Source of the DNA: Saprospiraceae bacterium
GTDB lineage: Bacteria; Bacteroidota; Bacteroidia; Chitinophagales; Saprospiraceae
Assembly: GCA_016717655.1 (NCBI GenBank)
Contig: JADKFC010000002.1
Span: 248,001-312,000 of the forward strand
Length of the DNA: 64,000 bases
Direction of reading: 5' to 3'
The notes beneath the pieces were generated by a model. That model was not told the origin of the DNA. It was given only the letters and a program-made list of their open reading frames with translations, and searched no databases. The position numbers and the translations under genes were made by a program. The stretch's first letter is position 1; the number at the start of each line of letters is the position of its first letter. Shown here one piece after another: positions 25,876 through 34,967 of this stretch.

Positions 25876-28209
25876 ATGTCGATCCGATTTTTCTTACTGG
25901 GTCTTATTTGGCTCAGTTTTAGCCAGCTTGTGGCGCAACCTTCAAAGCCATTTTACAACTTTGAATACCAGGCCCGAACAGGCAAAGTGATTCTAAAACT
26001 GGATCGATTCAATGAAGATTTTATCCTGGTACATTACTTTGCATCGGGTATAGGATCCAACGACATCGGATTTGATCGGGGAAAGATTGGGGGTCAAAAA
26101 CTGGTACAGTTCCAAAGATTGGGCAATAAAGTCCTCCTTGTAGAAAACAATACCCGCTATCGCGCGGAATCACCTTTGGAAGCAGAAAGAAAGGCCGTAA
26201 AAGATGCCTTTGCCTCTTCCATTCTCTTTGGCTTTGCCATTGAAAAAGATACTACAGACGGTGTTTACATCGATCTGGCTCCTTTTTTAATGGAAGATCA
26301 GATGGGAGCAGCTACTACCCTAAAAGATTTAAAACAGGGATCTTATAAAACTGATAAACTCAGGTGTGCCGTATTACCAGAATCCCTTTTGGCCTTTCCC
26401 AAAAATGTGGAATTTGAAGCATGGCTGACCCTGGCAGGTGAGGCCGGTGGCGATCAGATCAAAACCGTGACCCCTACCCCGGAGCTTGTTTCGTATCGAC
26501 AGCATACGTCATTTGTGGCCTTACCGGAGGCTGGCTATCAACCCAGAAAATACCACCCCTTTTCCGGTTATTTTGACTTGTCATACAATGACTACGCCAG
26601 TCCCATCCACGAGCCCATTGAGAAAAAATTCATCATGCGCCACCGTCTTGAAAAAAAATTCCCAGACAAGGAAAAGAGCGAGGCCATTGAACCCATCATT
26701 TACTATGTTGACAATGGCTGCCCGGAGCCCATCAAAACGGCCCTGATCGAAGGAGCAGCCTGGTGGAATGAGGCTTTTGAAGCCGCAGGCTTTATCAATG
26801 CCTTTCAGGTAAAGGAATTGCCAGCCGATGCCCATCCCCTTGATGTGCGGTACAATACCATCCAATGGGTACATCGCAGCACCAGAGGGTGGTCCTATGG
26901 CAATTCGGTTTATGACCCCCGAACCGGTGAAATCATCAAAGGTCATGTAAGCTTGGGTTCACTTAGGGTAAGGCAGGACTTTATGATAGCACAGGGACTG
27001 CTTTCCTTGTACAAGGGAGGTAAAGAAGACCACGGTCCGATGACAGCCCTTTCATTGGCCCGCCTTCGCCAACTCTCGGCTCATGAGGTGGGTCATACCC
27101 TGGGCCTGGCGCACAATTTTGCTGCCAGTATCAACGACAGGGCCTCTGTGATGGATTACCCGCACCCCTTGGTTACGGTTGCCACCAATGGATCTATTAA
27201 CATGGACAAGGCCTATGACAATAAAATTGGAATTTGGGACAAACGAGCCATTGTATATGGATATAGTACCACCAATACACCCAAGGCTTTGCAAAAAATA
27301 ATCGCAGATACAAAGTCGCTGGGTCTCAAATATCTTTCTGACCCCGATGCCCGCCCGGATGGCAGTGCACACGCAGAAGCCCATTTGTGGGACAATGGCA
27401 CCAATGCGGTAGCAGAGTTGGAAAGGATCATGCAGTTAAGGCAAACAAGCCTGGCTCGGTTTGGAGAAAACAGCCTTGCTACAGGCCAACCATTTTCAGA
27501 GCTTGAAAAAATACTGGTGCCTGTTTACCACATGCAGCGCTACCAGGTAGAAGCCGTTGCCAAATGGATCGCAGGTTATACATACGGCTACGATGTCAAA
27601 GGCGAAGACGCCCCCGGATCTAGCAAAGTCGTAGGTCTAGACGAACAAAAACAAGCCATTGCTGCCCTGGCATCAACATTGACACCAGAGCAGTTAAAAT
27701 TGCCCGCTCACCTCTTTAATCTCATTCCTCCTCATGCCTATGGCTATGATGCTACCAGAGAAAGTATGAAGGCAGAAACGGGCTATGGCCTTGATCAAAA
27801 TGCAGCTGCCACCGCCACCATTGACCATGTACTTTCGCTCTTACTTCATCCCCAAAGGTTGGCCAGGATACAGAATCCGGGGCAAATGGGCCTCAATGCC
27901 TATCTGGCGGAAATCAATAAAAATCTGACAACCCAAAACCTACCCTCACCTACTGACCTCGATTACCTGAGAGAAAGAAGGTGGTTCATCCGACTGGTGG
28001 CTCTTGCTTCCAATCCCCGACAGGCCAATATTGCCACGGAAGCCTTTGACCTGGTGCGCACTTTAAAAAAGTTCTGGGCCAGGACCCACGGAGATGATAT
28101 CCACCACCGCTACCTCATTTATCTGGCAGAAAAACTGGAAGCCAACGAACTTCCGGAACTTCCGAGTCCCCTATCCCTGCCACCGGGTGCCCCTATTGGT
28201 TGTGAGTGA
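25876..28209 (+). CDS. Secreted zinc-dependent metalloprotease (DUF5117/DUF4953 type)
   Basis: 777 residues with a signal peptide (MSIRFFLLGLIWLSFSQLVAQ region). The N-terminal half is beta-rich, as in DUF5118/DUF5117. It is followed by a metzincin-like zinc site HEVGHTLGLAHNF near residue 403, with AASINDRASVMDYPHP behind it containing the Met-turn. It contains the YVDNGCPEPIKTALIEGAAWWNEAFEAAGF stretch usual for this family. Likely a periplasmic or secreted peptidase, substrate unknown. The stop overlaps pxpB (ATGA), so the three genes may be one transcript. Confidence 0.88.
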   Translation: MSIRFFLLGLIWLSFSQLVAQPSKPFYNFEYQARTGKVILKLDRFNEDFILVHYFASGIGSNDIGFDRGKIGGQKLVQFQRLGNKVLLVENNTRYRAESPLEAERKAVKDAFASSILFGFAIEKDTTDGVYIDLAPFLMEDQMGAATTLKDLKQGSYKTDKLRCAVLPESLLAFPKNVEFEAWLTLAGEAGGDQIKTVTPTPELVSYRQHTSFVALPEAGYQPRKYHPFSGYFDLSYNDYASPIHEPIEKKFIMRHRLEKKFPDKEKSEAIEPIIYYVDNGCPEPIKTALIEGAAWWNEAFEAAGFINAFQVKELPADAHPLDVRYNTIQWVHRSTRGWSYGNSVYDPRTGEIIKGHVSLGSLRVRQDFMIAQGLLSLYKGGKEDHGPMTALSLARLRQLSAHEVGHTLGLAHNFAASINDRASVMDYPHPLVTVATNGSINMDKAYDNKIGIWDKRAIVYGYSTTNTPKALQKIIADTKSLGLKYLSDPDARPDGSAHAEAHLWDNGTNAVAELERIMQLRQTSLARFGENSLATGQPFSELEKILVPVYHMQRYQVEAVAKWIAGYTYGYDVKGEDAPGSSKVVGLDEQKQAIAALASTLTPEQLKLPAHLFNLIPPHAYGYDATRESMKAETGYGLDQNAAATATIDHVLSLLLHPQRLARIQNPGQMGLNAYLAEINKNLTTQNLPSPTDLDYLRERRWFIRLVALASNPRQANIATEAFDLVRTLKKFWARTHGDDIHHRYLIYLAEKLEANELPELPSPLSLPPGAPIGCE

Positions 28210-28888
28210 TGACCCGAAGCATCAAGGTCAACGGGCCTGCCGCTGAAGCAGATGTGTGGTTGGCAGATGAAATAGTTCAGCTTCGATTCAAAGCTGAACC
28301 CGGCTATGAGCTGAGTTGCTGGCTGGGACATTGCCGGCAATGGTTTTCTCAAAACTTTCAACTGAGTGATGTGGTTCCGGGTGCCACCAGTCTGACCCTG
28401 ATGGGAGTAGCTCCTCACCAGTTGGAAAATATCCTGACTGCATTTGAGCACCTGCCTGAAGCTGCCTATAAACAAAGTGCAATTCATGAAATTGAAGTGG
28501 GCTATCATCCCAACTGGATGGATACCGCAGAGGTATGCGAAAAGTTGAAGATAAATTTTAAACAATTGGTAGACTTACATAGTAACTCGATTATTACCTG
28601 GCATTTATGGGATTTTTACCAGGCTTTGTTTACCTGGGAGGTGGCAATCCTTTGTTGGATATACCGAGGAAAGACAAGCCCGTACCCAGGCTTCCTCAGG
28701 GCTCAGTGGGCATTGCACCGGGTTACACCGGCATTTACCCTCAATCAAGCCCGGGAGGCTGGCACATCATTGGCCTCACTACACAGAGGATCTTTACACC
28801 AGAAATAGAAAGTCAGGACCACTGGCAAGCCGGAGACCGTGTTCGGCTGATACCTGTGATGTTACCGACAACAACTTTGCAATCATGA
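28206..28888 (+). CDS. pxpB: 5-oxoprolinase subunit PxpB, frameshifted
   Basis: Restored length 227 residues, normal for PxpB (KipI/Ahs1 family). The N-terminal part includes TSLTLMGVA and YHPNWMDTAEVCEKL. The C-terminal part includes MGFLPGFVYLGGGNPLLDIPRK, GSVGIAPGYTGIYPQSSPGGWHIIG and RLIPV. The two halves are in different frames. Adding one G at the single G 28589 (TCGATT to TCGGATT) gives DYYLAFMGFLPGF, which is continuous with the first half. With PxpA and PxpC it hydrolyses 5-oxoproline to glutamate using ATP. The 3' end overlaps pxpC by ATGA. Confidence 0.85.
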
Positions 28889-29745
28889 GCCGATCATATG
28901 CTCAATTGATAAGCAAGCATAGCATTTGTTCTTTACAGGATAGAGGCAGAACCGGCTTTCAACATTGTGGAGTTCCCGTCTCCGGACCCATGGATAGCAG
29001 GGCCTGGGAGCTGGCCAATGTGCTGGTGGACAATAATGACAATGCAGCAGTACTTGAAACTGGCATGCCTGCGCTCAGCCTTCGATTTGCTGCACCGGCC
29101 TACCTTGGTGTTGTAGCGGGCAACGATGAGGTTACCCTCAATGAACAACCCATGCCCTTTTCTCAAATCCGGGTTTCAAAAGGGGATGTACTGGAGCTCG
29201 GTCACTCCCGCCATCTTCACTTTCGGTACCTTGCCATCAGAGGTGGTTGGCTGGGCACCACAGTACTCAACAGTCGATGCACGCTACCGGCACTGGGCCT
29301 GCCCTGGTTGCAGCATGGAGCTGTGCTCCCGTTTTATACATGTGAGGTCACAATTGAAGAGGGTCAAAGAGAAGTGCTGTATTCTCCTATGATTCCAGAC
29401 ATCCCTGTGATACCGGGTCCCGATTTTCATTATCTGGACAGAGAGCGACTTCAAAACCTGTTTAAAAAAATGACCCTCGACCAACAGCTTAGCCGACAGG
29501 CCTATGGTTTGAAAGAAAAATATCCCCTTTCCGGTTATCCCAAATCTTTTGACTCTGTTGCCAGTTTTCCGGGAATGATCCAGCTTACACCTTCCGGTCA
29601 TTTTTATGTTTTGATGCGAGATGCCCAGACTACAGGAGGATATCTTCAGGTATTGTATATCCCATCACATTATCTTTCTGCTTTTTCGCAGGCCTTACCA
29701 GGATCCCCAGTAAGTTTTAAACTTCATTCAGATAACTCTTTTTGA
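28885..29745 (+). CDS. pxpC: 5-oxoprolinase subunit PxpC (biotin-dependent carboxyltransferase-like)
   Basis: 286 residues. The N-terminal LQDRGRTGFQHCGVPVSGPMDSRAWELAN is the signature of the Ahs2/KipA/PxpC family. RYLAIRGGWLGTTVLNSRCTLPALG and the C-terminal VLMRDAQTTGGYLQVLYI follow as expected. It is the partner of PxpB in the 5-oxoprolinase complex. PxpA (LamB/YcsF family), the third subunit, is not in this window. It converges on a permease gene, overlapping by 29 bp. Confidence 0.88.
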   Translation: MSRSYAQLISKHSICSLQDRGRTGFQHCGVPVSGPMDSRAWELANVLVDNNDNAAVLETGMPALSLRFAAPAYLGVVAGNDEVTLNEQPMPFSQIRVSKGDVLELGHSRHLHFRYLAIRGGWLGTTVLNSRCTLPALGLPWLQHGAVLPFYTCEVTIEEGQREVLYSPMIPDIPVIPGPDFHYLDRERLQNLFKKMTLDQQLSRQAYGLKEKYPLSGYPKSFDSVASFPGMIQLTPSGHFYVLMRDAQTTGGYLQVLYIPSHYLSAFSQALPGSPVSFKLHSDNSF

Positions 29746-31030
29746 AATAATAATAAGCGAGCATACCAAGTGCCAAAATAACCAGACCGGCAAGAGCTCC
29801 TTCATTGAGGTCGAGCAGGGTGTATACCACAAACGTAGCTGAGATGAGCAGGTAGACCAAAGGCAGCAATGGATATGTCTTCACACTGAATACAGCGGGT
29901 ACTCCGTGTCTTGCTCTGAAAATAAAGATAGTAGCTGCTGCCAGCGACATAAATAAGATGTCCATAAACGTTACAAATGCAATGACCTTCATAAAAGAGC
30001 CATAGGCCAAAACCAGGACAATGGCCCAGGCCGCCTGTATTATGATGGCGTTGGCGGGGGTATTGAATATGGGATGGACTTTTCCTACTGAAGGAAAAAA
30101 CACCCCGTCTTTTGCCATGGCATAATAAATGCGCGGGGCACTCATGGTGTAGATGGCTATGGTGCCAAAGATGGATATGGCAATAAATACTGCCACTATT
30201 CGTCCACCTCCATTGAACAGATGGGCTATGGCATCTCCGGCTATTCTTTTGCTTCCTATTATCTGGTCCATGGGTAAGATGGCCATGTAAGCGAGAATGA
30301 TGCAAATGTACACCAGGGTAATAATGGCAACGGCATACAGCAAGGCCCTTGGAACATCTCTGCCCGGGTTAATCGCTTCTCCACTCACATAACTGATGTG
30401 GTGCCAGCCACCGATCGACCAAAAAACACCAATAAAGGCCCCACTGATGGCACCGGTAAGATTGCTAGGAGTGGGTGTTTGCCAACCTTGGGTCATCAAT
30501 GCCGGCTGCTCAGCAAAAGCATAAAAGCCAGCTGCAATAATGGCTACCATGGCCAATAATTTGAGGCCGGTAAAAGTCCTCGATAACTTGTCTGAATAAG
30601 ATACACCCAAACAATTGATGCCTGACAAGCCGGCAATAACGGCTATGGCCAGACCCTGACTCTGTAAAGGATTCAAAGGGATAAAAAAGGTCATGTAATC
30701 TGCAAAGGCGAGGCCCAGGGCGGCCAGGGCTCCGGTATTGATGATCAATAGGACACACCAGCCGTAGAGAAATCCCGCCAGTGGGCCATAAGCTTCTTTA
30801 AGGTAAATATAAACCCCTCCTGCCTTTGGCCTGGATGCCCCCAGTTCTGCAAAGGTCAGTCCCCCACAATAAGCGGCGAGTCCTCCCAAAAGCCAGGGCA
30901 GGATGGCCCATCCATAATGGGGTAATCTGGCAATGGTGTCAGCTGGGGTAACAAAAATGCCCGAACCAATGCTGGCACCAATGCCTATCATGGTTAGGGC
31001 AGTTGTATTTAATTTTCGCTGAAGCTCCAT
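29717..31030 (-). CDS. APC superfamily amino-acid permease
   Basis: 437 residues and about twelve hydrophobic helices. TM1 carries MIGIGASIGSGIFVTPADTIA, the GxG substrate-binding break. GGLTFAELGASRPKAGGVYIYLKEAYGP follows TM2, and WSIGGWHHISYVSGEAINPGRDVPRAL is a mid-protein motif of the amino-acid/polyamine/organocation family. It converges on pxpC. A role in bringing in an amino acid related to 5-oxoproline metabolism is possible but not shown. Confidence 0.86.
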   Translation of the reverse strand: MELQRKLNTTALTMIGIGASIGSGIFVTPADTIARLPHYGWAILPWLLGGLAAYCGGLTFAELGASRPKAGGVYIYLKEAYGPLAGFLYGWCVLLIINTGALAALGLAFADYMTFFIPLNPLQSQGLAIAVIAGLSGINCLGVSYSDKLSRTFTGLKLLAMVAIIAAGFYAFAEQPALMTQGWQTPTPSNLTGAISGAFIGVFWSIGGWHHISYVSGEAINPGRDVPRALLYAVAIITLVYICIILAYMAILPMDQIIGSKRIAGDAIAHLFNGGGRIVAVFIAISIFGTIAIYTMSAPRIYYAMAKDGVFFPSVGKVHPIFNTPANAIIIQAAWAIVLVLAYGSFMKVIAFVTFMDILFMSLAAATIFIFRARHGVPAVFSVKTYPLLPLVYLLISATFVVYTLLDLNEGALAGLVILALGMLAYYYFKKSYLNEV

Positions 31031-31105
31031 GACAAGAGGTATGTTTCCTGCTAAGGTAATAAAATACTATTGAGCAGGAAGCTCCGATCAGGGCAATTGA
31101 AAAGT

Positions 31106-31675
31106 CTATTTCTTCTTTTTGGGCGCAATCACTACTCCCATCCTCTTTCCTTCCAGGCGAGGCAGCTCTTCTGCAGCTCCCATGTCTTCCAATTCTTTGA
31201 TAAATTTCAACAAAAGCAGCTCGCCCCTGTCGTGGAAAACAATAGATCTACCTCTGAATTGCACATAGGCCTTCACCTTGGCACCTTCCTCCAGGAACTT
31301 GCGCGCATGCTTGGTTTTGAATTCAAAATCGTGCTCATCTGTATTGGGTCCGAATCTGATTTCTTTTACCACGGTCTTTTGTGCCTTGGCCTTGATCTCT
31401 TTTTCTTTCTTCTTCTTGTCGTAGATGAACTTTTTGTAATCAATGATCTTACAAACCGGAGGATCTGCATTAGGGGTTATCTCTACGAGATCAATGCCCA
31501 GGGCCTCGGCCCATTCCAATACCTGATTGGTATTGAATACGCCAACTTCAACCGGCCTGCCAGCAACGCTGCTGATGGCATCAAAATCGTCTCCGACAAT
31601 TCTGACTTTGGGTACTTTAATCTGACGGTTCAGCCTGTAGTTGAATTTGTCTTGATTGTCTTGTGTTTTTGCCAA
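31106..31675 (-). CDS. infC: Translation initiation factor IF-3
   Basis: 189 residues, full length. The N-terminal domain contains NYRLNRQIKVPKVRIVGDD and LVEITPNADPPVCKIIDYKKF, the IF-3 signature. A Lys-rich linker joins it to the C-terminal domain with KEIRFGPNTDEHDFEFKTKHARKFLEEG. The C-terminus is extended with Lys (APKKKK). It starts with ATG in this sequence, although infC in many bacteria starts with a rare codon. The usual neighbours thrS, rpmI and rplT are absent here. Confidence 0.94.
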   Translation of the reverse strand: MAKTQDNQDKFNYRLNRQIKVPKVRIVGDDFDAISSVAGRPVEVGVFNTNQVLEWAEALGIDLVEITPNADPPVCKIIDYKKFIYDKKKKEKEIKAKAQKTVVKEIRFGPNTDEHDFEFKTKHARKFLEEGAKVKAYVQFRGRSIVFHDRGELLLLKFIKELEDMGAAEELPRLEGKRMGVVIAPKKKK

Positions 31676-31692
31676 ATGTGGTAACTTTTATT

Positions 31693-31731
31693 AAAAAAAA
31701 TAACGTAGTGACCTCTAAAGGGCACTACGTT
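31693..31731 (-). terminator. Rho-independent terminator of clpC
   Basis: Arms CACTACGTT and AACGTAGTG (31723-31731 / 31702-31710) form a perfect 9-bp stem. On the minus strand they are followed by an eight-T run (31693-31700), 21 bp after the clpC stop. Confidence 0.85.
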
Positions 31732-31751
31732 TTATTAGGTGTTTTTCGCTA

Positions 31752-34301
31752 TTATTCAGTTTTTGTTTCGATTTCTTTGGCAAATTTAATAATTATTTTC
31801 TCATTGTCCTTGTCGAGTTCCGCTAATAATTTGGAACCCTGCTCCGGATTTTCTGAAAGAATAAATTCTGCCAATGGGTCTTCAATGTATTTCTGAATGG
31901 CCCTGTTGAGGGGTCTTGCACCAAAATTGGGATCAAAGCCCTTTTCTGCTACATAGTTTTTGACCTCCTCTGTAAGGCTAAGGTGATAATCCAGGTTGTT
32001 CAATCGTTTCAACAAATCTTTTAATGAGATGTCGATGATCTGGAAAATATGGTCTTTATCTAGGCTGTTGAAAATCACCACATCGTCAATCCTGTTGAGG
32101 AACTCCGGTGAAAATGTTTTCTTCAGCGCATTTTGAATTACTCCTTTATTGTGGTCAATCTCTGATTCCTGTCTGGCACTGGTAGCAAATCCTACCCCCA
32201 TGCCAAAGTCTTTCAACTGACGAACCCCAATGTTGGAGGTCATGATGATAAGCGTGTTTTTGAAATCTACCTTTCTGCCCAAGCCATCGGTCAGCTGGCC
32301 ATCATCCAATACCTGCAACAAAATGTTGAAGATGTCGGGGTGTGCCTTTTCGATCTCATCCAAAAGAATGACAGAATAAGGCTTCCTCCTGATCTTTTCG
32401 GTCAATTGACCGCCTTCTTCGTAACCTACGTAGCCCGGAGGCGCTCCGATCAGTCGGCTCACAGAAAATTTTTCCATGTATTCACTCATGTCCAATCGCA
32501 CAAGGGCGTCTTCAGAGTCAAACATATACTTAGCCAGGGCCTTGGCCAACTGCGTCTTGCCTACACCTGTGGGACCTAAAAAGATAAAAGAACCGATGGG
32601 CTTGGATGGGTCTTTGAGACCTACCCTGTTTCGCTGAATAGCCTTCGAAATTTTAGTGATGGCTTCATCCTGGCCAATGATCATGGCCTTGATGTCGTCG
32701 GTCATTTTCACCAGCTTTTTGCTCTCTTGCTGAGCAACCCTGTTAACCGGAATGCCAGTCATCATAGACACCACTTCTGCTATTTCTTCTTCACCCACAG
32801 GATACCTGCGGGTCTTGCTTTCTTCTTCCCACTCTTCTTTGGCCTGCTCCAGTTTTTTCACCAGCTTAGACTCGCTGTCTCTGAGGTCTGCCGCTTTTTC
32901 GTATTGCTGGTTGCGAACGGCCTGATTCTTTTTCTCCCTTACATCTTCGATCTGGGCTTCCAGCTCTTCTACATGTTTGGGTACGTGGATATTTTTTAAG
33001 TGGGTACGTGCACCCACCTCATCCAAGACATCAATGGCCTTATCGGGCAAGAAACGGTCTGTAATGTAACGTTCACTCAGTTTCACACAGGCATCAATGG
33101 CCGCATCTGAATAGTCAACATTGTGAAACTCTTCGTACTTGCTTTTTATGTTGTGCAAAATATGGATGGTATCGTCAACAGAAGGTGGTTCGATCATCAC
33201 TTTCTGGAAACGCCTGTCGAGGGCACCATCTTTTTCAATGTATTGTCTGTATTCATCAAGGGTCGATGCTCCAATGCATTGCAGCTCTCCCCTGGCAAGG
33301 GCCGGTTTAAAGATATTGGAAGCATCCAGCGAACCGGTAGCCCCTCCTGCGCCCACAATGGTGTGGATCTCATCAATAAACAAGATTACATCTTTGGCTT
33401 TTTCGAGCTCATTCATGATGGCTTTCATTCGCTCTTCAAACTGACCGCGATACTTGGTGCCGGCTACCATGGCAGCCATGTCCAGCATTACCACCCTCTT
33501 GTTGAAAAGCGTGCGACTCACTTTTTTCTGCATAATGCGCAGAGCCAAACCTTCAACGATGGCTGTTTTTCCCACACCGGGTTCACCGATCAGGATGGGG
33601 TTGTTCTTTTTGCGTCGGCTTAAGATTTGAGAAACCCTTTCGATCTCTGTTTCCCTTCCGATGATGGGATCCAGCTTGCCCTCTTCTGCCAAACGGGTTA
33701 CATCTCTTCCAAAATTGTCGAGAACGGGAGTCCGCGACTTACTGGTTGATCCCTGCTTGCGGGAAGAAGTCATTCCTTCACCACCCAGATCATCATCCAT
33801 TGGTGTATCCGAATCGGATGGAGCCTGGTTGTAAAAATCACCATAGCCGGCATCCAGTTCTTGTCTGACAAATTCCAACTCAGTTTTGAAGGTATCGTAG
33901 TCGAGACTAAACTCATCCAACAAAATGGAAGCGGTATTGTCCTTGTGTTTGAGTATAGATAGCATGAGGTGTTCCGGTTGTATTTCTTCGTTTTTGTACA
34001 CTTTGGCTTCAAGGAAGGTGACCTTGAGAACCTTTTCAGCATTTTTGTTGAGGGGGATGTTGCCCATGTTGTAGTGGGTGTCTGCCTCTGCCTCCTTGAC
34101 GTTTGACTCAGAAATCCTGGACTTCAAAGCATCCATGTCGATTTCCAGTGAATCAAAAACCTTGGCGGTCAAGCCCTCTTTATCCTCCAGAATACCCAGC
34201 AAAAAATGCTCGGTTCCAATGGAAGATTGCCCCATTTTGATGGCCTCTTCCCTGCTCTGTTGGATAATTTTTTTGACCTTAGGAGAAAACTTTCTATTCA
34301 T
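31752..34301 (-). CDS. clpC: ATP-dependent Clp protease ATP-binding subunit ClpC
   Basis: 849 residues. Two Clp-N repeats occupy residues 1-145. AAA-1 has Walker A GEPGVGKT at 239-246 and DEIHTIVGAG. A UVR-like coiled coil (EDVREKKNQAVRNQQYEKAADLR) interrupts it, as in ClpC but not ClpA. AAA-2 has GPTGVGKTQLAKALAKYMFD and GAPPGYVGYEEGGQLTEKIRRKPYS. A charged linker at 160-190 (SDSDTPMDDDLGGEG, RKQGSTSKSR) separates Clp-N from AAA-1. It unfolds substrates for ClpP, which is not in the window. Its promoter region (34302 on) is in the intergenic gap before the STAS gene. Confidence 0.95.
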   Translation of the reverse strand: MNRKFSPKVKKIIQQSREEAIKMGQSSIGTEHFLLGILEDKEGLTAKVFDSLEIDMDALKSRISESNVKEAEADTHYNMGNIPLNKNAEKVLKVTFLEAKVYKNEEIQPEHLMLSILKHKDNTASILLDEFSLDYDTFKTELEFVRQELDAGYGDFYNQAPSDSDTPMDDDLGGEGMTSSRKQGSTSKSRTPVLDNFGRDVTRLAEEGKLDPIIGRETEIERVSQILSRRKKNNPILIGEPGVGKTAIVEGLALRIMQKKVSRTLFNKRVVMLDMAAMVAGTKYRGQFEERMKAIMNELEKAKDVILFIDEIHTIVGAGGATGSLDASNIFKPALARGELQCIGASTLDEYRQYIEKDGALDRRFQKVMIEPPSVDDTIHILHNIKSKYEEFHNVDYSDAAIDACVKLSERYITDRFLPDKAIDVLDEVGARTHLKNIHVPKHVEELEAQIEDVREKKNQAVRNQQYEKAADLRDSESKLVKKLEQAKEEWEEESKTRRYPVGEEEIAEVVSMMTGIPVNRVAQQESKKLVKMTDDIKAMIIGQDEAITKISKAIQRNRVGLKDPSKPIGSFIFLGPTGVGKTQLAKALAKYMFDSEDALVRLDMSEYMEKFSVSRLIGAPPGYVGYEEGGQLTEKIRRKPYSVILLDEIEKAHPDIFNILLQVLDDGQLTDGLGRKVDFKNTLIIMTSNIGVRQLKDFGMGVGFATSARQESEIDHNKGVIQNALKKTFSPEFLNRIDDVVIFNSLDKDHIFQIIDISLKDLLKRLNNLDYHLSLTEEVKNYVAEKGFDPNFGARPLNRAIQKYIEDPLAEFILSENPEQGSKLLAELDKDNEKIIIKFAKEIETKTE

Positions 34302-34530
34302 TTGTGAATTCCGTGATTATAATTAGAACAATATTACTCTTTTTTTACATACCATGTCACACAAAACATGGGTAAAAACCGTACCAAAACGCATTTTTTG
34401 TCAAAAATGGTCTTACAGCTAACATTTTGTCATTATCATGACCTGTTTTGGCGGGTAAAGCCTTGATTTCCCGCAAATTTATTTTGATCGGCTGCTCAAG
34501 ATATTAGAACAAATATTTTGGAAAAATGAT

Positions 34531-34538
34531 TAATTTTG
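34531..34538 (+). promoter_or_regulatory. -7 box TAATTTTG before the STAS gene
   Basis: A perfect TAnnTTTG match 54 bp upstream of the ATG at 34593. No clear -33 TTG. The rest of the 34302-34592 gap shows nothing else recognisable. Confidence 0.4.
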
Positions 34539-34592
34539 CGCTTCCAATTGGAAAATCACCCGGCCTGTGTAGACCGGTTAAACTTTGAAGTC

Positions 34593-34967
34593 ATGAAGTT
34601 CAGTATCGATAAACAAGACAGATATTCGGTTTTTACCCTCAACGAAAAAAACCTCAATTCCCTCATTGCCCCTGACCTGAAATCAGAATTTATCTTCCTG
34701 AGCAATGAAGGCACCAAAAACCTGATATTCAACCTGAGTGATGTAGAATACGTGGATTCATCAGGACTCAGCGCCATCCTTACCGCCAACCGCCTTTGGA
34801 AAGAGTTTGGAACCTTTATCCTTTCCGGTGCTACCCACCCAACAGTTAAAAAACTCATCGAAATTTCCCGACTCGAATCTATCCTCACTATTATCCCTAC
34901 CCTTCAAGAGTCGATAGACTATGTGATTTTTAACGAAATTGAAGAAGAACTTTCGGAAGAAGAATAA
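34593..34967 (+). CDS. STAS-domain protein (anti-sigma factor antagonist-like)
   Basis: 124 residues. The ATG at 34593 is preferred to an upstream one at 34536, which overlaps the -7 box. The product is a single STAS domain with NLIFNLSDVEYVDSSGLSAILTANRLWKEFG. The DSSGLS motif holds the serine that is phosphorylated in SpoIIAA-type anti-anti-sigma factors. An acidic C-terminal tail (EIEEELSEEE) follows. No serine kinase partner is nearby, so partner-switching is only a possibility. The stop is directly followed by the rnz start. Confidence 0.85.
   Translation: MKFSIDKQDRYSVFTLNEKNLNSLIAPDLKSEFIFLSNEGTKNLIFNLSDVEYVDSSGLSAILTANRLWKEFGTFILSGATHPTVKKLIEISRLESILTIIPTLQESIDYVIFNEIEEELSEEE

Noticed and set aside
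34556..34888. Minus-strand open frame opposite the STAS gene
   Set aside because: Shadow of the real gene, which has a clear STAS motif.
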